21,840 nt of DNA from CAZCWX01 sp964502465 (GCA_964502465.1 CAZCWX010000694.1:1-21840); one strand, 5' to 3'. Positions 7,663 through 14,912 are shown, counted from the first letter of the stretch. Translations and numbers: made by a program. The notes: a model not told the origin generated them from the sequence alone.

Positions 7663-7681
7663 TTTCACCCAACGGGTGAAA
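7663..7681 (+). repeat. Perfect 8-bp hairpin in the BON leader
   Basis: TTTCACCC and GGGTGAAA flank the loop AAC. No T-tract follows, so it is more likely an operator half-site pair or mRNA structure than a terminator. It lies between the sigma-54-like site and the BON start. Confidence 0.45.
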
Positions 7682-7784
7682 ATACACAATCGCGCGAAAG
7701 CTCATGCTTCTTGGTTGAAACCGCGTTTTCCACCCCCTTACCCGCCGATTTGGGTACAGAATCTCAAAGGGAAAGGAGAACTCT

Positions 7785-8183
7785 ATGACCAAAACGCCGC
7801 TCCTGCTCCCGCTACTGCTGTTGGGACTTGCAGGATATCCCGGGGTCGCGCAGCCGGAGGAGGCCCGTTCGCCCGCGGCCCAGACGGCCCCCGATAACAC
7901 AGGCACGAATGTCCGTGACCGCGATGACCAGACCCTCACGCCGTTTGACCAATCCGAGAGTGAAGTCGACCGCAGCCTAACCCAGCGCATCCGCCAAGCC
8001 GTGGTGGCGGACGATGCGCTGTCGACCAACGCCAAGAATGTTAAAATTATCACTGTCAACGGCCGGGTTACACTGCGTGGCCCGGTGAAGAGTGAGCAGG
8101 AGAAGGCGGCGATTGCGGCCAAGGCGCAACAGATCGCCGGTGCCGACAACGTAGAGAACCAACTCGAGATTACCGGTGACTAA
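7785..8183 (+). CDS. Secreted BON-domain protein
   Basis: The 132-residue protein has an N-terminal signal peptide (MTKTPLLLPLLLLGLAGYPG, cleavage probably after VAQ near 23) and a Gln/Asp-rich linker. A single BON domain at about 60-131 includes VDRSLTQRIRQAVVADDALS, VNGRVTLRGPV and AGADNVENQLEI. BON domains bind membranes or phospholipids and occur in OsmY-like periplasmic stress proteins. The start follows AAAGGAGA. The YflT-like gene follows after 26 bases and is likely co-transcribed. A sigma-54-like site lies upstream. A role in osmotic or envelope stress is inferred from the family, not shown. Confidence 0.9.
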   Translation: MTKTPLLLPLLLLGLAGYPGVAQPEEARSPAAQTAPDNTGTNVRDRDDQTLTPFDQSESEVDRSLTQRIRQAVVADDALSTNAKNVKIITVNGRVTLRGPVKSEQEKAAIAAKAQQIAGADNVENQLEITGD

Positions 8184-8209
8184 CACTGACCCGTCGGAAG
8201 GAGGACCCT

Positions 8210-8725
8210 ATGGCCAAAGCAGTATTTGGAATTGCACAAACTGAAGCCCAGGCGATTGCGATCGTAGACCAGCTCAAAGCTGCGGGCTTTTCCCATAACG
8301 ACATCTCGGTCCTGTTGCCGGATAAGACCGGCACGCGGGATTTTGCCCACGAGCAGCATACCAAAGCCCCCGAAGGGGCGGCGACCGGTGCTGGCACCGG
8401 GGGAGTGCTGGGCGGCACGCTGGGCTGGCTGGTCGGCATTGGTACTTTAGCCATTCCCGGCTTAGGGCCTTTCATCGCGGCAGGCCCCATTATGGCGGCG
8501 CTGAGCGGTGCTGCGGCTGGAGCGGCGCTGGGCGGCCTGGCCGGGGCGCTGATCGGCATGGGCATTCCGGAGTATGAAGCCAAACGGTACGAGGGCCGGG
8601 TCAAAGACGGCAATATCCTCATTTCCGTGCATGCCGAGAACCGGGCCGAGCGGGCGCGGGCGAAGGACATTTTTGAGCAGGCGGGTGCGGAGGATATCTC
8701 CTACACCGAAGAGGCGAATGTGTAA
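8210..8725 (+). CDS. YflT/GSP17M-like general stress protein with glycine-zipper membrane region
   Basis: The 171-residue protein begins with an alpha/beta domain (AVFGIAQTEAQAIAIVDQLK, then AAGFSHNDISVLLPD) like the general stress protein 17M/YflT N-terminal domain. The central part at about 57-125 is a Gly/Ala-rich hydrophobic hairpin (GTGGVLGGTLGWLVGIGTL and AGAALGGLAGALIGMGIP), and the C-terminal KDGNILISVHAEN segment is polar. ATG 8210 is preceded by GGAGG. It follows the BON gene by 26 bases, so the pair forms a probable envelope-stress operon. The biochemical role of the family is unknown. Confidence 0.85.
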   Translation: MAKAVFGIAQTEAQAIAIVDQLKAAGFSHNDISVLLPDKTGTRDFAHEQHTKAPEGAATGAGTGGVLGGTLGWLVGIGTLAIPGLGPFIAAGPIMAALSGAAAGAALGGLAGALIGMGIPEYEAKRYEGRVKDGNILISVHAENRAERARAKDIFEQAGAEDISYTEEANV

Positions 8726-8870
8726 GGCCGTCGTCCCGAAGGAGTTCGTGAAGTTGCGGGGGGTTTTGTCAGAAATTGCCCCAGCTTGTTGTGATGAGTA
8801 GTCCAGGTGCAGACATCAATCTCGAAGAAGATGAGATGTTCACTCTGCGAGTTGTCTGCCAGCGTGGTTC

Positions 8871-9032
8871 ATGGGCATCTACCCCCTAAACTTCCGTGGC
8901 TGCTGCTTTCCACCTGCAACCATTGCATACGCCGTGTGGCGCTCCTATCGCTTCTGCTTGAGCCTGCGGAGTGTCGAAGAGTTGCTGCCGAGCGGGGAGT
9001 GACTGTCAGATGCTATGAGGTATATCGCCTAC
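8871..9032 (+). mobile_element. IS6-family transposase, degraded N-terminal fragment
   Basis: From 8871 one frame reads MGIYPLNFRGCCFPPATIAY and AVWRSYRFCLSLRSVEELL. It then shifts by one base into AERGVTVRCYEVYR. This is the N-terminal region of IS6-type transposases (FPPxxIxxAVWxYYRF-LSLRxVEELLAERGV). The DDE domain is absent. The sequence before it (8760-8790) contains GGGGTTTTGTCAG, which could be the remains of a terminal inverted repeat, though this is weak. It directly precedes the IS110 fragment. Confidence 0.75.
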
Positions 9033-9086
9033 GGCGAGTTGTTCTTGCTACAGTCCTCTGGACTACCTGAAGGGAGGACCGACACG

Positions 9087-9320
9087 ATGGCAACCGCAAC
9101 ACGGCAACGACGAGGAAGGCCGATCCAGGAACATCCTTTACTGCTCGCATTTGATTTGGGCCTCAAGAGCTGGAAGCTGGGGTTCGCATGGGACTTCAAT
9201 GATACACCGTGGTTGCGCGAGATTGCAGGTGTAGATCAGGAGGCGTTGCTTACCGCGATGGCGCAGGCCAAGCGACACTTTAAGCTCCCCCGCCTCTATA
9301 CAGCGAGCTGCGTACCTTAG
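9087..9320 (+). mobile_element. IS110-family transposase, N-terminal fragment
   Basis: A frame with its own ribosome-binding site (AGGGAGG) encodes 77 residues including HPLLLAFDLGLKSWKLGF and ALLTAMAQAKRHFKLP. This resembles the start of the DEDD (RuvC-like) domain of IS110 transposases, where the Asp of FDLG is the first catalytic residue. Full proteins are 300-450 residues long, but here the match ends at FKLP and a short foreign tail follows. It lies 55 bases after the IS6 fragment and is inactive. Confidence 0.7.
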
Positions 9321-9405
9321 CCAAGGAGAGCACGTCCTCTTCTTGCGTCAGTGGGACGTGCCGTTTTGGGCGCTGCGCCTGTTGAGTTTTGGCATAGTGT
9401 GTGAA
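9290..9405 (+). pseudogene. Decayed reading frame, possibly a third transposase-like scrap
   Basis: Out of frame with the IS110 fragment, PPLYSELRTLAKE can be read. After a one-base shift it continues as EHVLFLRQWDVPFWALRLLSFG. The residue pattern looks like a genuine protein rather than random sequence, and similar phrases occur in putative transposases as far as I remember. No start, stop or family can be established. It fills the space before the PIG-L gene. Confidence 0.3.
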
Positions 9406-9479
9406 CGCAGGTCTATCATGGTCGCGCTTCCTCCGCGTCGCTCTGAGAAAAACGACTCATGGCAGCAAGGAGAGACAGA

Positions 9480-10208
9480 ATGGAAGATCTCAGTAAGAAA
9501 AAACAGTTAACTATCGCCTCCTTTGGGGCTCACCCGGATCCTTTTGACATGCCGTATCAGGCGGGCGGGACGCTGGCGAAATACGCCAAACGCGGACATC
9601 GCGTGGTGATGGTCTCCGCCGCCCATGAAGAAGAATGGGCGGCGGAAATCACCGCGATTGCCAAACACTTGGGCAGTGAGCATCGGTTTCTCGACTTTGA
9701 AGAGGGCGCGATCTTCGATGAACCTTCGCATGTCCATCGCATTATGGAAGCGATTCGGGAGTATAAGCCGGACGTGGTATTGACCCATCAACCAACCGAC
9801 TACCATCCCGATCATCGCGCCTTATCCCGCGGCGTGCTCGGCGCTTGTTTGCTAGCACGTGTAGGCGAAGTCAAATCACGGTATGCGCCGCACAAGGTCG
9901 GCAACCTGTTCTATACCGACACGACCAGCGGCATTAATTCGCTAGGGGCTATTTATGTCGATGTCGAGGAGACGTGGCGGCAAAAGATCGAGGCGCTCAA
10001 GCTGCACAAACGGCTTTCGGAGAAGCAGGGAGTGGCGCATCTGGACAGTATCGAGCATCTGATCGAGCGGGAAGAGACCAATCTGAAGTTTCGCGGGTTC
10101 CAAGTTGAGCGGGAGTATTGTGAGGTCTTTCAGCGAGCGTTGAATTATCGGGTAACGTGGGCGCATGATCTTCTGCCTGTCGCCTCTCTTCCGCCGCTTG
10201 AAGAGTAG
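9480..10208 (+). CDS. PIG-L/LmbE-family deacetylase with altered metal motif
   Basis: The 242-residue protein has the LmbE fold: a Rossmann-like start LTIASFGAHPDPFD (10-23), AGGTLAKYAKRGHRVVMV, and the second motif THQPTDYHPDHRA (102-114), which supplies the His ligand. Family enzymes are Zn-dependent N-deacetylases of GlcNAc-type sugars, mycothiol or bacillithiol precursors and related compounds. The usual first motif AHPDDE is AHPDPF here, so the second Asp, normally a zinc ligand, is Pro and an Asp follows two positions later. The start at 9480 has AAGGAGAG upstream; the ATG at 9459 has none. A hairpin at 10210-10226 follows the stop. A degraded paralog exists at 20162-20335. Confidence 0.88.
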   Translation: MEDLSKKKQLTIASFGAHPDPFDMPYQAGGTLAKYAKRGHRVVMVSAAHEEEWAAEITAIAKHLGSEHRFLDFEEGAIFDEPSHVHRIMEAIREYKPDVVLTHQPTDYHPDHRALSRGVLGACLLARVGEVKSRYAPHKVGNLFYTDTTSGINSLGAIYVDVEETWRQKIEALKLHKRLSEKQGVAHLDSIEHLIEREETNLKFRGFQVEREYCEVFQRALNYRVTWAHDLLPVASLPPLEE

Positions 10209-10209
10209 T

Positions 10210-10226
10210 CGCGCCGCCGGCGCGAT
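10210..10226 (+). terminator. Probable intrinsic terminator of the PIG-L gene
   Basis: TCGCGCC and GGCGCGA pair perfectly around the loop GCC, immediately after the PIG-L stop codon. They are followed by a T-rich stretch (TCGTGTCTTGTGTTT). Confidence 0.6.
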
Positions 10227-10471
10227 CGTGTCTTGTGTTTCATGGTCGATACTAATGTAGAGAGCGCAACGTGAGTCCTAAATCCCGGACAGCGCCAAAC
10301 ATGCATGTGACGTCCCTCCTCCTCCTCTTGCGTGCGTGCGCCTTCTTCAGCGGTGATACATGTTTCGAAAACGAGAGTGAAATTTGTGATTCTTGTGCAT
10401 GATTGAGACAATAAACAGACGAAACCACAACAACAAAAGGACCGCTCTCATCCCTTCCGTACAGAATTCCG

Positions 10472-10487
10472 TGGCATGTTCTTTGCG
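10472..10487 (+). promoter_or_regulatory. Candidate sigma-54 (-24/-12) promoter of the CBS gene
   Basis: TGGCATGTTCTTTGCG has GG and GC at the sigma-54 spacing (TGGCA-N6-TTGC). The predicted start near 10499 gives a 50-base leader to the CBS gene at 10549. The 340-base gap 10209-10548 around it holds only this site and the terminator at its left end. Confidence 0.6.
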
Positions 10488-10548
10488 CGAACAATGGAAA
10501 GAAAACAAGACGGCCGTCGAGAAACTTGTCTGAGAAAGGAGAACCGCT

Positions 10549-10971
10549 ATGCAACTGAAAGAGATTATGACGCCTGAAGTGGAGCGCATGCAAAAAGATC
10601 TCACTGTCCAGGAAGTGGCACAAAAGATGAAAACGCTCGATGTCGGCCTGATTCCCGTGTATAACGACGACCGCCTTGTGGGAATGATCACTGACCGTGA
10701 CATCACGATTCGCGCCGTGGCGGAGGGACGTGACCCCAGCAAAACGCCCGTCAATGCCGTCATGACGCCGGAAGTAGTCTATTGCTATGAGGATCAAACG
10801 ATCGACGACGCCGCCAAGGTAATGGAAGAGCAGCAAATCCGCCGGTTAATCATCTTGAACCGCGACAAACAGCTGGTGGGGATAGTGTCGCTCGGCGACC
10901 TGGCGACGCACCGCGGCAGTAAACGGGCGGCAAGCGAGGCGCTGGAAAAAATTTCTCAAGCTGCGGGCTGA
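10549..10971 (+). CDS. CBS-pair protein
   Basis: The 140-residue cytoplasmic protein consists of two CBS domains and nothing else. The first runs from MTPEVERMQKDLTVQEVAQK to VGMITDRDITIRAVAEG (about 7-60). The second runs from MTPEVVYCYEDQTIDDAAKV to IVSLGDLATHRG (about 72-125). Stand-alone CBS pairs bind adenine nucleotides and act as energy or redox sensors of partner proteins. The AAGGAGAA site precedes ATG 10549. A consensus sigma-54-like promoter lies at the right distance, and a compound hairpin follows the gene, so it is probably a single-gene transcript. Confidence 0.93.
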   Translation: MQLKEIMTPEVERMQKDLTVQEVAQKMKTLDVGLIPVYNDDRLVGMITDRDITIRAVAEGRDPSKTPVNAVMTPEVVYCYEDQTIDDAAKVMEEQQIRRLIILNRDKQLVGIVSLGDLATHRGSKRAASEALEKISQAAG

Positions 10972-11012
10972 TGCTGATGCAATGTGACGACGAAAGCCGG
11001 TAACCGAGAGCA

Positions 11013-11053
11013 AGAGGGCGCCATCGGCGACTTGGTCGCTAGTGACGCCCTCT
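11013..11053 (+). terminator. Compound hairpin after the CBS gene
   Basis: The outer stem AGAGGGCG (11013-11020) pairs with CGCCCTCT (11046-11053). An inner stem GCGAC/GTCGC encloses TTG. No clear T-run follows, so it may end the transcript or stabilise its 3' end. Confidence 0.55.
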
Positions 11054-11059
11054 CTTCAA

Positions 11060-11519
11060 TGAGCATTAACATGAGGGAAAACTCATTATACCGTTTATTC
11101 AGGATGACAGGAGGCTCGAGACGCTCGTATCTTACTTACTCACAGTCTACAGCTTGAAAGGGCAAGCGAAGTATTTCTCTCGTCTTGTCAACGCCTTATA
11201 CGTCTTTGTCTTCCCTTCTGTAGGGGGCCGATTCAGTGGACCCACATGAGGGCTTGATAAATCAAGCCCCTACCAATTTTTGCCGTTCTTCATGACCGGA
11301 GTCTAGCCGTACCACCCATCCTGTAAAGTTTGAGTACTTAGTAGAGAGCCGACAATCTCATTAAGGTTTTCTCTGCTTCACTCCATGGCTGAAGGTTGAT
11401 TTTCGCTATATCCTCCAAGCTACTATTGTCTATCGCGATGCTGAGCAGCGTTGCATTACATCAAGAGGTCGCTCTTTTGTTAGCTGCGTTTTGAGGCGTG
11501 ATTACGTGCTTCTCATGTC
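11060..11519. other. Intergenic region without a supported gene
   Basis: About 460 bases with no frame that has both a start site and protein-like composition. The only structured element is the nested inverted repeat at 11220-11273. The remainder is A/T-richer than the neighbouring genes. Confidence 0.65.
11220..11273. terminator. Nested inverted repeat followed by T-tract
   Basis: GTAGGGG (11220-11226) pairs with CCCCTAC (11267-11273). Inside lies a perfect hairpin GGGCTTGA-TAAA-TCAAGCCC (11250-11269). AATTTTT follows. It could be a terminator for plus-strand transcription or a copy of a dispersed REP-like element; only a genome-wide search can tell. Confidence 0.5.
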
Positions 11520-11837
11520 TCAATTGTGGCGGTCGTCGTCTCTTCTGACCCCCCCTGCGTGCCCAAGCCAAAGTTCCAGCCGCCGCTGCAGCGGTGGGAA
11601 ATCTAGCGCGAGGAGACTAATCCCAAGAGGGACCATCCAAAACCCCAGGATCGGAAGAAAGCCAAAGACACCCCCAACCACGAATAGGACTCCGAGGACA
11701 GAGCGCAGTCCCGGAGGTATGTGGCGTTGGCCCCAACGGGTCGAGTGTTGATACGCATGCGACAGTCGCCGTTTCCAGGGCGCTCGTGTCGGCTTCTGTT
11801 TCTCCTCGTTTAGAGACTGGTCGACGTCATGATTCAT
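11520..11837 (-). CDS. Conserved small two-helix membrane protein
   Basis: The 105-residue protein has a basic N-terminal part (PWKRRLSHAYQHSTRWGQRH), then two hydrophobic segments, VLGVLFVVGGVFGFLPILG and FWMVPLGISLLALDF, joined by a short turn. An amphipathic PPLQRRLELWLG follows. The pattern resembles PGPGW-type small inner-membrane proteins, whose function is unknown. The start is uncertain: ATG 11835-11837 begins natural-looking sequence but lacks a ribosome-binding site, while a GTG at 11871-11873 lies six bases after the stop of the small upstream gene and would suit coupled translation. Confidence 0.65.
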   Translation of the reverse strand: MNHDVDQSLNEEKQKPTRAPWKRRLSHAYQHSTRWGQRHIPPGLRSVLGVLFVVGGVFGFLPILGFWMVPLGISLLALDFPPLQRRLELWLGHAGGVRRDDDRHN

Positions 11838-11879
11838 GATGGAAAAAATAATGCAAAAGCGACGCCATTTCACTTTCTG

Positions 11880-12083
11880 TCAACAGCAATCACTGTCGCC
11901 GGCTGTACTAGTCCTGACCATCACACTGAATTCGCTGGCAATCACCACCACCTTACCACCAACACTGACCCCTTCTCCTTTATGGATCTTGCCTCCCACC
12001 GTCACGACATCACCATCGACGCAGGCGCCGCTATAGATAGCTCCAATACTCCACGCCCATAAAAAAGGCGTTCTTATTCTCAT
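11880..12083 (-). CDS. Small exported protein with bactofilin-like rungs
   Basis: The 67-residue frame starts at ATG 12081-12083 with GGAAGA upstream. The N-terminus (MRIRTPFLWAWSIGAIYSGA) resembles a signal sequence. It is followed by the alternating pattern VDGDVVTVGGKIHKGEGVSV and GGKVVVIASEFSV, which is typical of the beta-helix rungs of bactofilin and other polymer-forming proteins. Real family members have many more rungs, so this may be a minimal version or a truncated gene. It lies six bases upstream of a GTG start of the two-helix membrane protein. The call rests on pattern only. Confidence 0.4.
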   Translation of the reverse strand: MRIRTPFLWAWSIGAIYSGACVDGDVVTVGGKIHKGEGVSVGGKVVVIASEFSVMVRTSTAGDSDCC

Positions 12084-12164
12084 AGTCGATATCTTCCGCG
12101 CAAAATCAAACTGTGCGCCAAACAGGTGGCTGGAACGGAAAGAGAAAAACTTATTGCTGAAACC

Positions 12165-12428
12165 TCAATCAGACCATAGAACAGTCGTACACTGGACGAT
12201 GTAATCGTCCACAGCTGTGTCGACATACTGTCGGTAATCCGCCTCGGCATCGAACGGATGAAAGGGCGTATTGTCCCGCGCCGCCCGTGCTTTCAGGTAG
12301 CCGTCCAACAATGCTTTCCAGGCCGCGGTGTGAAGCGTCGCCGTCTGTGTAATGACACCGTCGAGGTCGAAGAGCACCGCATCGATGTTACGGAGCGCTA
12401 AGGTAGAAGTCGAAGAAGCTTCATTCAT
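12165..12428 (-). pseudogene. Truncated beta-phosphoglucomutase-like HAD hydrolase
   Basis: The 87-residue frame begins MNEASSTSTLAL and carries HAD motif I, IDAVLFDLDGVITQTATLH, with the nucleophile Asp and the acid/base Asp. The helical cap start AAWKALLDGYLKARA and FDAEADYRQYVD follow. Full beta-phosphoglucomutase-type proteins have about 240-260 residues with motifs II-IV. Here the match breaks after YRQYVD and ends in a 14-residue foreign tail. The enzyme cannot be functional. A sigma-54-like site lies directly upstream. No ribosome-binding site is obvious. Confidence 0.8.
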
Positions 12429-12443
12429 ATCTCTATACAAGGG

Positions 12444-12459
12444 CGCAAATGACATGCCA
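12444..12459 (-). promoter_or_regulatory. Candidate sigma-54 (-24/-12) promoter facing the truncated HAD gene
   Basis: On the minus strand TGGCATGTCATTTGCG matches TGGCA-N6-TTGC and differs from the CBS-gene site at only three of its 16 positions. The predicted start near 12433 is only about five bases before the HAD ATG. It may therefore be a relic, or it may initiate a nearly leaderless message. Confidence 0.45.
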
Positions 12460-12635
12460 GGGGGAAAGTCGTGCTCACTTTTCTAAGACCATTCAGTTTA
12501 ATGCGGAGGGTGAACGCGACCGACGACGCGAGCTTGCCCTACAAAGTAATGATCCTCCGTCTGCTCGTGTCCTACGATGAAGACAACCACAACACCTGCA
12601 TGTCTTGAACGAAGGACACTCAACAGCGGTTCCCT

Positions 12636-12659
12636 CTTTGTGAGATCTTTCTCAGAAAG
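12636..12659 (-). terminator. Weak hairpin after the amidohydrolase gene
   Basis: CTTTGTGAG and CTCAGAAAG form a nine-pair stem with one mismatch and a six-base loop, about 20 bases beyond the stop codon at 12680. No T-tract is seen in the minus direction. Confidence 0.3.
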
Positions 12660-12679
12660 AGTAGAAGCCGCCGGGGAAA

Positions 12680-13708
12680 CTAATTGAGATGGAAAAGACG
12701 CTTGGCGTTGTCTCCCATTACTTGACGGGTGGCTTGTGAACCGAGCGCCTGCATGAGCGCAACCAGTCCTTCCTTATAGGTTTCCTGGCCCTTAACGTTA
12801 GGCGGATGGCGGCAATAATGGTGTGCGCCATCTACTGCAGCATCGGAGCCAAAAAGCACTCGCTCCGCGCCTACGCTCTCAATAAGCTCCGTTACTTCCT
12901 GCCACCGGCACCATGAAGTTTCAAGGTAGAGGTTCGACTGCTCACGCGCATGCTCAGCGGCTCGGCGCCGTCCCTCCTGTGGGCCAAGATAGGTATGGTA
13001 CAAAATGACCGGGATCATGGGGAATCGTTCGGCCAGTCGGCGAATGTGATCTGGGTCAGCCTTCCCCGGCGCACTGTGACAGGCCACCGGGCAGCCATAT
13101 TCCGTGGCAACCTCGAGATAAGGATTAAGCAACAGATCATCAGCGCGGTACTCATCGACTACAGGATGAAGCTTGAGCCCCACAAAGCCGGCAGCCAACC
13201 GCGTGCGGACTTCGTCTACCGAAGTTTCACCCGGTCTCACCCATATTAAAGGAGACAAACCTGCTGTCCTCCACTGTATGCGATCCAACGCAGCATTATC
13301 AATCCATGACACAATGCCCTGGCTGATCCCAACCGATGCCATCGCTGTCTCCAAACTTCTCAAGCCAAGTTCGCCAGAGCCCTCGCCGCTGACATGGAGG
13401 TGAGAGTCAAGGGGAGCGAAATCAATCCATAGACGATAATCAGCTCCGTGGTTATTATCCCAGCATTGACCGTTGGTCACCACACAATCGAGTGAAAAGT
13501 GTCCCCCCAACTCGAGGGGCTCGGTCATAGCCAATCCAGAGGTGATTTGTTGTAGTTTGACATTGTGGATCGGTCCCTGCCAGCCGTCAAAGCCGTAATG
13601 GAGCCGTAACCTGGGACTGGAGAGCGCTCCTTGATAGACGATTTGCCGTAACGAGCTGTTGGCTGCGTTGGGTAGATAACTAATAGTGTGTTTTTTCGAA
13701 AGTTGCAT
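12680..13708 (-). CDS. CBM25-like domain fused to an amidohydrolase-2/TatD-like domain
   Basis: The 342-residue protein has two parts. Residues about 17-97 look like a family 25/53 starch-binding module: ALSSPRLRLHYGFDGW, then QCWDNNHGADYRLWI. Residues 98-342 form a metal-dependent amidohydrolase barrel starting DSHLHVSG (D101, H103, H105), with LKLHP (K179, H181), CHS (H211), YHTY (H238) and GSDAA (D289). There is no signal peptide, so it acts in the cytoplasm. Hydrolysis of a cyclic or ester/lactone substrate with a sugar moiety is possible but unproven. ATG 13706-13708 follows GAGGAGAA. The joint lies within a continuous frame, so the fusion looks intentional or is a very clean recombination product. 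Confidence 0.8.
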   Translation of the reverse strand: MQLSKKHTISYLPNAANSSLRQIVYQGALSSPRLRLHYGFDGWQGPIHNVKLQQITSGLAMTEPLELGGHFSLDCVVTNGQCWDNNHGADYRLWIDFAPLDSHLHVSGEGSGELGLRSLETAMASVGISQGIVSWIDNAALDRIQWRTAGLSPLIWVRPGETSVDEVRTRLAAGFVGLKLHPVVDEYRADDLLLNPYLEVATEYGCPVACHSAPGKADPDHIRRLAERFPMIPVILYHTYLGPQEGRRRAAEHAREQSNLYLETSWCRWQEVTELIESVGAERVLFGSDAAVDGAHHYCRHPPNVKGQETYKEGLVALMQALGSQATRQVMGDNAKRLFHLN

Positions 13709-14416
13709 GAAAGTAACTATTCTCCTCTTTATGGTCTTCAGCACACTCTTCTTGCCCAGCCGACCTATTGTTCACTTTGCGCCCCATCCACGGGTGCGCC
13801 GGCTAAGTATGAAACAGAGAGTGTGCGTATTAGGCGATAAATGTAGATCTTTAGACTCGCAACCTTCGTGCCATTATTACTACGGCTCCGCATGGTCGTA
13901 AAAGCGCTAGAGCTTCTTGCATCCGAGGGACAAATTCAACTGCATGGCAGACCAAACTTGTCCCAAGAGTAAGACTCTTTTTTTCTGCTTGCCTGCGTTC
14001 GAGACACAGTGTCGGGTGCCGGTGAAAAGGAACGACCGTAAAGGGTTATGGTGGAGCAGAGGTGTCTCCCCTTTCTTGATCGACCTAACAAGAAGAGGCG
14101 TTTGTGGGCCAGTGCCTAAATCTGCAGAACCTTCCCGCCGTCCCACTCTACTGGAAGCGCATGCGGACGCTGAACCAGCAAGGGCCTCTGCTCTTAGAGC
14201 CGTGGTGTGAGCCGCCAGCCCTCCAGCAATGATACAAGAGAAAAAGGAAAGTTGAGGTCAGGTCGCCAAACCTGAGACAGCGTGACGTGCCGGAGCCGGA
14301 AGGTGTTGCTGACCAGTGAAAGAAAAAACAAACCAATAGTGAGACATTCGATAACGCGTCTTTCCGAAAGTTGGGCAAAAATGGCCATTATGGACTTGGC
14401 AGCCCCGAACACGAGT
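13709..14416. other. Intergenic region of about 700 bases without a supported gene
   Basis: Several short frames exist on both strands, but none has a good start site and protein-like composition. A minus-strand frame 14194-14412 begins four bases after the TIGR02588 stop codon and has one hydrophobic stretch, yet it resembles nothing known. A plus-strand terminator-like hairpin lies at 13965-13984. Its position suggests an unseen short transcript. Confidence 0.6.
13965..13984 (+). terminator. Intrinsic terminator-like hairpin with T-tract
   Basis: AAGAGT and ACTCTT pair around the loop AAG, and a run of seven T follows. This is a textbook small rho-independent terminator on the plus strand, but no plus-strand gene ends here. 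Confidence 0.5.
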
Positions 14417-14890
14417 TTACGGCTCTTCGTATCCCTTCGCCCGGAGTTGCAAGGTAACCCGCCGCGGATCCGAGGCGAAGAACAGCCCGCCCTTGCGTTT
14501 TGAATGCGCGGGGACGTAGTCGATTGTCGTTTCGCTCATCTCGACCTGCTTTGTTCCCTGCAGAAGTAGACCTTCGATCTTGAGGGTCGCGGCAGTCGCG
14601 TCGCCCTGATTCAGCACGTTGATTTGCACCAAATATCCAGTGCGGACAGGGAGGATCGCGTCCACCTGCACCACAATATCTGGATGCGAAATCTGTCCTC
14701 TGAACGCTTCATAGCCTAGAAACCCAAAAGATCCTACTACAAGGGCGACTCCGACGCCCGCAACTATCCATTCCCACAACGAAACGACATCTTCCTGTCT
14801 GTCGGGGCAATCCGCCGAGGGAGAGCTTACCTGGGTCGTGCGCCGTTCGTATTCCATGGTGTCAGGCATTGTCCGCTGCGCGGTCGTCAC
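14417..14890 (-). CDS. TIGR02588-family membrane-anchored protein
   Basis: The protein has 157 residues from the GTG at 14888-14890; a shorter start at the ATG 14867-14869 is possible, and neither has a clear ribosome-binding site. After a polar N-terminus there is one transmembrane helix (WIVAGVGVALVVGSFGFLGY, about 41-60). A beta-rich extracytoplasmic domain follows: YLVQINVLNQGDATAATLKI, then TTIDYVPAHSKRKGGLFF and SDPRRVTLQLRAKGYEEP. The DYVPxHSxRxGGLFF and DPRR phrases are hallmarks of the uncharacterised TIGR02588 family. It lies 22 bases downstream of its usual partner TIGR02587. Confidence 0.85.
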   Translation of the reverse strand: MTTAQRTMPDTMEYERRTTQVSSPSADCPDRQEDVVSLWEWIVAGVGVALVVGSFGFLGYEAFRGQISHPDIVVQVDAILPVRTGYLVQINVLNQGDATAATLKIEGLLLQGTKQVEMSETTIDYVPAHSKRKGGLFFASDPRRVTLQLRAKGYEEP

Positions 14891-14912
14891 GGAGTTTTCA
14901 TTTTTTTTAGGT

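Larger units (their letters stand above)
7372..7784. other. Intergenic region upstream of the BON gene
   Basis: This 413-base gap has no supported gene. It holds a candidate sigma-54 promoter (7551-7566) and a perfect 8-bp hairpin (7663-7681), both listed separately. Long minus-strand frames across it also cover the BON gene and are shadows. Confidence 0.7.

Noticed and set aside
7295..8149. Long minus-strand frame of 284 codons
   Set aside because: It lies opposite the BON gene, has Ser/Arg-rich shadow composition and no ribosome-binding site.
10252..10836. Minus-strand frame of 194 codons
   Set aside because: It is the antisense shadow of the CBS gene and its leader, with no recognisable domain.
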